Shown: positions 57,738-64,000 of the stretch, one piece after another | How the letters are laid out: each line of letters starts with the position of its first letter | Position numbering within the stretch: position 1 is the first letter of the stretch | Origin: Prochlorococcus sp. AG-363-N20 | GTDB taxonomy: Bacteria > Cyanobacteriota > Cyanobacteriia > PCC-6307 > Cyanobiaceae | DNA: 64,000 nucleotides | Reading direction: 5' to 3' | Assembly: GCA_003280105.1 (NCBI GenBank) | Contig: QCFX01000003.1 | Location: 1-64,000 of the forward strand | Program-made: the position numbers and the translations under genes | The notes under the pieces: model-generated | What the model saw: the letters and a program-made list of their open reading frames with translations, nothing else | What the model was told of the DNA's origin: nothing | Databases searched by the model: none

Positions 57738-59012
57738 TTAATTGCTGAGAATAGTCAGTAATCTATCTAGATCAGTTGAAGAACAGGATAATTCCGGAGT
57801 ATTGCAATTCTCCAAAGATCGCAGTCTTTTAATTTGAACTTCTCCTCTAACTACCTCTTCATCTCCCATAACTAGTGCCCAAATAGCCCCAGAGCGGTCT
57901 GCTCGTCTAAATTGCTTTCCAAAAGAAGCTCCTGAGCTATCAAGTTCAACCGCAAAATTTGCATTTCTTAAACGATTTACTAAAACGAGGGCTTCTATCT
58001 CAGCCTTTTCACCTCTATTAACAAAATAAATGTCAGGTGGAGTTACTGATGGTAATGAGTCCCCTATCAAAATCAAAAGTCTTTCAAGCCCAATAGCCCA
58101 ACCAATCGCTGGGGTCTTAGGCCCTCCAAGTTGTTCAACCAATCCGTCATAACGACCTCCTCCACAAACAGTTGCTTGTGCTCCTAGATCATTGCTAATG
58201 ATTTCAAAAGCTGTATGTGAGTAATAATCAAGTCCTCGAACCAAGCATGGGTTTACTTTAAAAGGAATATTTAGAGCTTTAAGAATTAGCTTTAAGGCGT
58301 TAAACCTGTCAGTACTTTCGATACATAGATAATCCGAAAGAGTAGGCGCATTCAATAGGATTTCTTTAACAGCTGAATTCTTGCTATCTAATATTCGCAA
58401 TGGATTCGTTTTAAGTCGCTTCTTGGAATCATCATCAAGTTGCTCATAATGACTCTCTAGCCAACTAACTAAAGCACTCTTATAACGAGCTCTATCATCC
58501 AAACTACCGAGAGTATTTATTTCTAGGACAAGGTTCTTTAGGCCAAGCGAATATAAAAAGTTCCAAGCGATAGATATTGTTTCAGCATCACTGCGAGCAG
58601 AGTCCAAGCCAAAGCATTCAGCGCCAATCTGATGAAATTGCCTTTGTCTTCCTGCTTGGGGTCTTTCATATCTAAACATTGGGCCGCAATACCAAAGGCG
58701 CTGAGTCCCTTGATTGAGCAAACCATGCTGCAAAACAGCTCTTACAACAGACGCAGTTCCTTCAGGGCGCAAGGTGCAAGATCTATCACCTCTATCTAAA
58801 AATGTGTACATTTCTTTGCCCACAACATCAGTCTCTTCGCCTATTCCGCGACGAAATAAATCTGTAGGCTCTAACAGTGGGGTACGAATTTCCACGAACC
58901 CAGAACGCCGCAAATGATCTCGAGCTAGGGATTCGACCATTTGCCATCGAGATGCTTGATGGGGCAACAGATCAAAAGTGCCGCGCAAACTTTTTAATTG
59001 ACTCACATCCAA
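57738..59012 (-). CDS. hisS: Histidyl-tRNA synthetase
   Basis: Class II aminoacyl-tRNA synthetase charging tRNA-His. Motif 2 appears as [13 protein letters not shown] with [24 protein letters not shown], the His-specific [15 protein letters not shown] and [14 protein letters not shown] follow, and motif 3 is [14 protein letters not shown]. The C-terminal anticodon-binding domain starts near residue 325. At 424 residues it is normal. It is the upstream gene of the ugd pair (24-base gap). Confidence 0.96.
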   Translation of the reverse strand: MDVSQLKSLRGTFDLLPHQASRWQMVESLARDHLRRSGFVEIRTPLLEPTDLFRRGIGEETDVVGKEMYTFLDRGDRSCTLRPEGTASVVRAVLQHGLLNQGTQRLWYCGPMFRYERPQAGRQRQFHQIGAECFGLDSARSDAETISIAWNFLYSLGLKNLVLEINTLGSLDDRARYKSALVSWLESHYEQLDDDSKKRLKTNPLRILDSKNSAVKEILLNAPTLSDYLCIESTDRFNALKLILKALNIPFKVNPCLVRGLDYYSHTAFEIISNDLGAQATVCGGGRYDGLVEQLGGPKTPAIGWAIGLERLLILIGDSLPSVTPPDIYFVNRGEKAEIEALVLVNRLRNANFAVELDSSGASFGKQFRRADRSGAIWALVMGDEEVVRGEVQIKRLRSLENCNTPELSCSSTDLDRLLTILSN

Positions 59013-59145
59013 AATCCTTGGAGATTGGAATCACCTAAAAATAAGCCGAACATCTGTAATTGAAGAAAATAAACGAACACTGTCAATCTTCTCACTGCAC
59101 ATCCATACAACAAAACCTAATAGAACAAGGCATATCGTCAGGGCT

Positions 59146-60291
59146 ATGAAACCTATTAATGGTCCTAGCTGGAAACAAGCTATTGCTGTAGGAGCAAGTC
59201 TGATGCTTGGTCTTGCAGCAATACCATCAGGTGTTGAAGCTCAAAATTCTTCTGACCAGTCAATTAATACGGACATTTTCAGAAATAATAATTTCAATAC
59301 TGACTCATACATTCTTGGACCTGGAGACCGGATTCAAATAAACCTTTGGGATTTACCTGAATACAGTGGAAGGTTCATTGTTGGACCAGATGGACAAATT
59401 TTTATCCCTGGCCTCAAAGATTCTGTGAGTGCGGAAGGCTTAACTATTGAAGAGTTAAAAAAAGAGCTTACAGACCGATTTAAAGTTTTTGTGAAAGCCC
59501 CAAGGGTTTTTATTTTCCCTGTTCAATATCGTTCTGTACGTCTATATATTGGAGGAGAAGTTAGGCGGCCTGGTCTATATTCTATTCAAATTGATGCTAT
59601 CAAAGGAGATCAAAACCTATTTGACAGAGACAATAGAGGACCCAGCAAGACTTATTTAGATGATGCTCCTACAAATAATTTTATATACCCAACTGTATAT
59701 GATGCTTTGCGCAGAGCAGAGGGAATAACTCCTTATTCAGACCTGGCAAATGTACAAGTTACTCGCAAACTGCCTATTAGTAGTAATGGAAAGAAAATAA
59801 GAACTAAACTCAATATACTTTCGTTGATAACAGAAGGAGATGAGAGTCAAAACATTCGCTTATTTGATGGAGATGTTATTACTGTTGCAAGAAGTCCTCA
59901 AATCCTTAGAGATCAGGTCAAAAAAGCCCGTCAAACAAATTTAAGTCCTGAATATTTTCAGGTTTATGTTAGTGGAAGAGTTTTACAACCAGGTCCCGTA
60001 AAAATGCCGAATGGCGCAACACTCAACCAAGCAATTGCTGTAGCTGGTGGAGCTAAGTTACTTCGAGGAAAAGTTGAATTTGTGCGTTTTGATAGTGAAG
60101 ACAAAATGGATAGAAGAATATTTAGCTATAACCCTAAAGCACCAAAAGATGCTTATAAAAACCCAGTTTTAGTTGCAGGAGATATCATCAGAGTAAGGGA
60201 TTCTCTTATAAGTGCTACAGCTGAGATAGTTGGTGAGATCACCAGACCTGCTATAGGCATTTTCTCTGTCTATAAAATTTTCGGAGATTAA
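59146..60291 (+). CDS. Polysaccharide export protein, Wza/SLBB-type
   Basis: Periplasmic/outer-membrane polysaccharide exporter. A signal peptide ends near VEAQ (about residue 32). The poly-export domain DSYILGPGDRIQINLWDLPEYSGRFIVGPDGQIFIP is followed by SLBB-type segments (YRSVRLYIGGEVRRPGLYSI; YFQVYVSGRVLQPGPVKMP). At 381 residues it is Wza-like. It is the first gene of a tight operon with Wzc-like, galE and an outer-membrane-like protein. The 134-base upstream spacer is shared with hisS. Confidence 0.9.
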   Translation: MKPINGPSWKQAIAVGASLMLGLAAIPSGVEAQNSSDQSINTDIFRNNNFNTDSYILGPGDRIQINLWDLPEYSGRFIVGPDGQIFIPGLKDSVSAEGLTIEELKKELTDRFKVFVKAPRVFIFPVQYRSVRLYIGGEVRRPGLYSIQIDAIKGDQNLFDRDNRGPSKTYLDDAPTNNFIYPTVYDALRRAEGITPYSDLANVQVTRKLPISSNGKKIRTKLNILSLITEGDESQNIRLFDGDVITVARSPQILRDQVKKARQTNLSPEYFQVYVSGRVLQPGPVKMPNGATLNQAIAVAGGAKLLRGKVEFVRFDSEDKMDRRIFSYNPKAPKDAYKNPVLVAGDIIRVRDSLISATAEIVGEITRPAIGIFSVYKIFGD

Positions 60292-60293
60292 AA

Positions 60294-61883
60294 GTGAGTA
60301 CTAACAGCCTCGAACAGTATCCAATGACAAATTCATCTAATAAAGATGAAGAAATTGATTTAATTGAAACCGCTGCATCAATCTCTCGTAATCGCAAGAT
60401 AGTAGCAATATGTTCATTGTCTGGGCTCCTTTTAAGTGGTGCATATGCCTACACAAAACCACCTGTATGGGAAGGCCAAATACAAATTGTTCTTCAGAAT
60501 AAATCCAACTTACCTTCTAGAATCCCAGGAAAAGATTTAAGCAATCCTTCTTCACTATCAAGTTTACTAGGAGCTGCTCCAGTTAATAGTTCTCTAAAAA
60601 CAGAGGTTAAGATTCTACAGAGTTCCTCTGTTCTAAAACCAGTTTTTGATTATGTCAAAAAAGAAAAAGTCTACTTAGGGTTAGATGTATCTGGATGGAG
60701 ATATTCTTCATGGGTAAGAAGCAATCTTAATATCGAACTACAAAAAGGGACATCTGTACTTGATATTTTCTATTACGATACAAACAAAGAATTAATAGTT
60801 CCAGTCCTCAAACAAATCACGAAAACTTATCAAGAATATTCTGGTCGTGATAGAAAAAGGAGCTTGAGTCAAGCAATTACCTACCTTGAAGAGCAAATTG
60901 CAAATATGAGAAAAGAGTCAAACGAGTCAATGCGAATAGCACAGGCATTTTCAATCAAACATCAACTAGGGCTAAAAGATGGATTACCTGCTGCTAGTGA
61001 CCTGATGTTAGGAGCTGGAAATAGCCTCATGGCAAAAGATTCTCAAGCCAAAGACCCTCAACAATTTGACCCTAATACTCCGAGAAGACATGATCGACTT
61101 TATGAAAAACTCACAAATCTTGAGTCAGAGCTGATCCAAAAATCAGCACTGCTAAAACCAAATTCAGAGGAGATCATTTCTCTTCAAACTAAAGTCGACG
61201 GTCTAAGAGAATCTTTAAGCAGGCCCAAAGAAGTTTTACTCACTCATAGAGAACTTTTAAGAACCGCTTTAATAGATGAGCAATCATTGGTTAGCCTTGA
61301 AGGCCAGTTGCAAGCGACAAGACTAGACAAAGCCAAGCAAACTACACCTTGGGAACTCATATCAACTCCAACAGTTCTTGATGCACCAGTAGCACCAAAG
61401 AAAAGCAGAATAATTGCCATTGGATTCTTAGCAGGACTAGTAATTGGCATTGCCACTGCACTCATAAGGGAAAGAAAGACTGGACTGATTTTTACAACTG
61501 CAGAGCTCAAAGAAAAAATACCTTATAAATTGCTCGAATCTCTTGGATCTGAACCTAATGAGACTTGGTCTAATGCTGTCGAACTTCTTGCAAATGGGCC
61601 AATAGATACAGGTAGTAATAAGCCAATTGCATTAATCCCTATAGGAAACATCCCACAAGCGACACAAGAAGAATTGAAAAGACTTTTCAAGAAAGCTCTT
61701 AATGGTTGTGAGCTAATCATTAGTAAAAACCTACTAGAGACTCGCAAATGTGCAACCCAACTATTAATTGTCGCTCCAGGCAAAGTTAAGCGCAGTCAAT
61801 TAGAACAAATTAAACAACAGCTTTTCCTTCAAGGTTCTCCGGTTGCTGGTTGGGTACTTCTAGACCCAAAACTAGAAGCCTAA
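60294..61883 (+). CDS. Polysaccharide co-polymerase (Wzz/Wzc-like) with a C-terminal BY-kinase-like remnant
   Basis: Inner-membrane protein controlling chain length/export. The N-terminal Wzz domain has a helix ICSLSGLLLSGAYAYTKP, a periplasmic part with coiled-coil sequence, and a second helix IIAIGFLAGLVIGIATALI near residue 368. The cytoplasmic tail (about 145 residues) lacks Walker motifs of a BY-kinase, yet ends in QLLIVAPGKVKRSQLEQIKQQ and AGWVLLD, which resembles the C-terminus of such kinases. So it may be a non-kinase relative. GTG start, two bases after wza. Confidence 0.8.
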   Translation: MSTNSLEQYPMTNSSNKDEEIDLIETAASISRNRKIVAICSLSGLLLSGAYAYTKPPVWEGQIQIVLQNKSNLPSRIPGKDLSNPSSLSSLLGAAPVNSSLKTEVKILQSSSVLKPVFDYVKKEKVYLGLDVSGWRYSSWVRSNLNIELQKGTSVLDIFYYDTNKELIVPVLKQITKTYQEYSGRDRKRSLSQAITYLEEQIANMRKESNESMRIAQAFSIKHQLGLKDGLPAASDLMLGAGNSLMAKDSQAKDPQQFDPNTPRRHDRLYEKLTNLESELIQKSALLKPNSEEIISLQTKVDGLRESLSRPKEVLLTHRELLRTALIDEQSLVSLEGQLQATRLDKAKQTTPWELISTPTVLDAPVAPKKSRIIAIGFLAGLVIGIATALIRERKTGLIFTTAELKEKIPYKLLESLGSEPNETWSNAVELLANGPIDTGSNKPIALIPIGNIPQATQEELKRLFKKALNGCELIISKNLLETRKCATQLLIVAPGKVKRSQLEQIKQQLFLQGSPVAGWVLLDPKLEA

Positions 61884-61887
61884 TTCA

Positions 61888-62955
61888 ATGGCAAGGCTCC
61901 TAATCACAGGAGGTGCAGGCTTCATAGGTAGTCACACCTGCGTCGTGCTACTAAACGCTGGCCATGATTTAGTAATAGTTGACTCTTTTGCTAATAGTTC
62001 TCCGATTGCAACCGCAAGAGTAGCCAATATCTCAGGATTAACTCCTAATCAAGAGAAAGAAAGACTAGTAATTATTGAAGGTGATATCCGAGATGAGGGT
62101 GCTTTAAGCAGCATTTTTGAAAATGCCACCAAACAAAACCAACCTATAGAAGGTGTAATTCACCTCGCAGGCCTCAAATCAGTAATGGAGTCCATAACGC
62201 AACCCTTGAAATACTGGGATGTAAATGTAAATGGCTCCAGGTGTCTTCTATCAATAATGGAAGCCCACAACTGTCGCACGATTGTTTTCAGTAGCAGTGC
62301 AACCATATATGGGAACCCCGAGTCATTCCCAATCGCTGAAGTAGACCCAATACAACCAATTAATCCATATGGTGCGACGAAGGCTGCTGTTGAATCAATG
62401 CTCTCTAATCTGCAAGGCAATAAAGCAATTTGGCATATTGCATGTTTGAGATACTTCAATCCAGTAGGAGCTCATCCCAGTGGACTAATTGGAGAAGACC
62501 CTAAAAATATTCCCAATAATCTATTCCCATTGGTCTGCCAAGTTGCGATCGATCGTCGAAAACTTTTAAATGTTTTTGGTGGAGACTGGCCTACTCCAGA
62601 TGGAACTTGTATAAGAGACTATATACATATCATGGATTTAGCAGAAGGTCACCTTGCTGCAATTAATTCATTACTTAGAAAGGAAAGTAATTACTTGACA
62701 TTGAACATTGGGACAGGGAAAGGGTATTCTGTTCTTGAGATTATTAACGAGTTTGAGAAGACCTCTGGGGAAAAGATTGCTTACAAAATAGTCAATCGTC
62801 GAGATGGTGATACTGCAATCAGCTTGGCTGATCCTTCTCAAGCAAATAAAAAGATCAGTTGGCGCGCTACTAGAAATATAGAAGATATTTGTCGCGATAG
62901 TTGGAATTGGCAGAGACTTAATCCAACTGGATTTACTATGGATAAGGTGATCTAA
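61888..62955 (+). CDS. galE: UDP-glucose 4-epimerase
   Basis: SDR epimerase interconverting UDP-glucose and UDP-galactose for surface polysaccharide. NAD motif GGAGFIGSHTCVVL (residues 8-14), the active-site NPYGATK (Tyr161, Lys165), YFNPVGAHPSGLIGEDP and the late NIGTGKGYSVLEII. At 355 residues it is GalE length (about 340). It follows the Wzc-like gene by four bases and overlaps the next start by one base. Confidence 0.93.
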   Translation: MARLLITGGAGFIGSHTCVVLLNAGHDLVIVDSFANSSPIATARVANISGLTPNQEKERLVIIEGDIRDEGALSSIFENATKQNQPIEGVIHLAGLKSVMESITQPLKYWDVNVNGSRCLLSIMEAHNCRTIVFSSSATIYGNPESFPIAEVDPIQPINPYGATKAAVESMLSNLQGNKAIWHIACLRYFNPVGAHPSGLIGEDPKNIPNNLFPLVCQVAIDRRKLLNVFGGDWPTPDGTCIRDYIHIMDLAEGHLAAINSLLRKESNYLTLNIGTGKGYSVLEIINEFEKTSGEKIAYKIVNRRDGDTAISLADPSQANKKISWRATRNIEDICRDSWNWQRLNPTGFTMDKVI

Positions 62956-64000
62956 TGATTCCTTATAGCTCAATAAAAAAATTTTTAGGGGTTATATTTA
63001 TCTCACAATTAAGCCTTTTTTCGTCAGCCAATGCTGAATCCTTATGGGAGCCTTGGTCAAGCATGGATTTTGAATCAGGGTTAGACTCTGTGAATAGAGA
63101 TTCCAATGCTAGAAATTCGACTAGAGGCCAAAGTAGTTCTATTCAATGGGAAGAGGTTTCAGCAAAAAATAGTCTAGGTTATTCAATAATCTGGGAACAG
63201 ATTACCGATGAAGAGCTAAGATCAAACCTTCTACTAGTTGAAAATTTAGGTAATAAAAAGATATTTAAAAGACCAGAAAGTTTTGAAGAGGCAAACTTGC
63301 TTTATAAAAATATAAAGCCTAGTAAAGATGATTACACTTTCCCTCTTAGGCTATCTCCAGCTTTTCCTTCTACTAATCTTCTAAAAGATGGAGAAACTGA
63401 ACTAAAGGTATATACTTTATCCTCATTTTCTGGAGGGGCTGCAGAAGGTTCAGGCAATCAAAATTATGCATTTAGGTTTGACTATGGACTGTCTAATAGT
63501 CTTCAATTCTCAGGCTTTTATTCTACTGCAGATGATCCTTTATACTCCAAGATAAATTCTCATACTTCTGTTAATACTCCAAACTATTGGGAAAGCTATG
63601 GAGCATCAATCAAGTTTCCTTTAATTAATAAAGGAAACTTGAGAATAGCTATAGAAGGTTCTCTTGAGTCTTGGAATGTAAGGAGTGGGGGGCCAAATAT
63701 ATTCAACAATTCAGGAGGCCTTGTTGCTACTAAAAACTTTATTGGTTCAATTTCTTCCCCTATAAGCTGGGACATTAAAGATAATTTTCAATTAAATTTA
63801 ATATCTGGTATTAGTTTTCTCCCGGAAAATCAAGGCGCAGGGCAAGGTGGTGAAGGGGAATTCTATGGAAATAATATATTTGCTGGTGCTGGAGTGATAT
63901 GGAGCCCTATTACAAATCTGAGGTTTCTAAGTTCAGCTTTAATACCTTTTGGTCCTGGCAATAATACATTTGATTCTAATCTTTCATATAGTCGACAACC
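62955..64000 (+). CDS. Outer-membrane-like exported protein, 3' end beyond the window
   Basis: Open frame from ATG 62955 to the last base (348 codons so far), absent from the ORF track because it has no stop. The signal peptide MIPYSSIKKFLGVIFISQLSLFSSANAE fits export. The rest has many aromatic/Gly/Asn residues in alternating strands (YAFRFDYGLSNSLQFSGFYS; LRIAIEGSLESW), like an outer-membrane beta-barrel. It overlaps the galE stop by one base, so it is the fourth gene of the operon. Likely an envelope protein tied to polysaccharide export; no family recognised. Confidence 0.7.
   Translation, partial: MIPYSSIKKFLGVIFISQLSLFSSANAESLWEPWSSMDFESGLDSVNRDSNARNSTRGQSSSIQWEEVSAKNSLGYSIIWEQITDEELRSNLLLVENLGNKKIFKRPESFEEANLLYKNIKPSKDDYTFPLRLSPAFPSTNLLKDGETELKVYTLSSFSGGAAEGSGNQNYAFRFDYGLSNSLQFSGFYSTADDPLYSKINSHTSVNTPNYWESYGASIKFPLINKGNLRIAIEGSLESWNVRSGGPNIFNNSGGLVATKNFIGSISSPISWDIKDNFQLNLISGISFLPENQGAGQGGEGEFYGNNIFAGAGVIWSPITNLRFLSSALIPFGPGNNTFDSNLSYSRQ

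Overview
The window looks like a chromosomal stretch of a low-light type Prochlorococcus (SS120/MIT9211-like; the exact strain is an inference). The base composition is AT-rich, genes are densely packed with many 1-20 base overlaps, and there is a prochlorophyte Pcb chlorophyll-binding antenna gene, a CrtL lycopene cyclase, a B12-dependent class II ribonucleotide reductase, a phnDCE importer without C-P lyase, and many small marine-picocyanobacterial proteins. No insertion sequence, CRISPR array, rRNA or prophage is visible. One tRNA gene, tRNA-Ser(UGA), is present.

Layout. 0.06-2.3 kb: leftward ispG, a family 4/5-type uracil-DNA glycosylase and a VOC-fold protein, with overlapping ends. 2.4-7.5 kb: rightward aspartate-type aminotransferase, phnD-phnC-phnE and a GDSL hydrolase. 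7.5-17.4 kb: housekeeping genes in both directions (DUF92, rsmE, DUF3531, ABC ATPase, hslO, a CPP1-like J-like protein, prfC, methyltransferase, nrdJ). 17.4-21.3 kb: accessory-looking zone around tRNA-Ser, with a ribbon-helix-helix-like gene coupled to a GIY-YIG-like gene, then a secreted unknown protein, a SemiSWEET and a pentapeptide-repeat protein. 21.4-27.7 kb: GMC oxidoreductase, DUF2811, cbiX, an FAD-linked oxidase and a SulP anion transporter. 27.9-32.1 kb: a complete polar amino-acid ABC importer and a small Lys/Ala/Glu-repeat protein. 32.2-36.9 kb: AlkB-like dioxygenase, metA-metY methionine pair, an unknown protein and a lytic transglycosylase. 36.9-43.4 kb: divergent GpsA-like and StpA-like genes (compatible-solute type chemistry), arsS, a Fur-family regulator, an isochorismatase-family hydrolase and an MscS channel. 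43.5-51.3 kb: POR-like SDR, crtL, another SDR, several small membrane proteins, a degenerate metallo-beta-lactamase-fold protein and a GltS-like symporter. 51.7-56.1 kb: pcb and a run of very small genes. 56.3-64 kb: ugd and hisS leftward, then a rightward envelope polysaccharide operon (Wza-like, Wzc/Wzz-like, galE, outer-membrane-like protein cut by the window end).

How the genes fit together. CbiX (corrinoid pathway) would supply the cofactor used by NrdJ. MetA carries the glutamate expected for acetyl-CoA use and sits directly downstream of MetY, which uses O-acetylhomoserine. The GpsA-like protein and StpA would bracket a glucosylglycerol-type osmolyte pathway, but no GgpS is visible here. 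Ugd and GalE make sugar nucleotides for the polysaccharide that the Wza/Wzc-like proteins would export.

The least explained spot is the two-gene module just after tRNA-Ser. A ribbon-helix-helix-like protein is preceded by three spaced CTATAGA sites and is coupled, through a perfect Shine-Dalgarno sequence lying in its last codons, to a GIY-YIG-like protein. All family calls come from reading motifs by eye; no searches were run.
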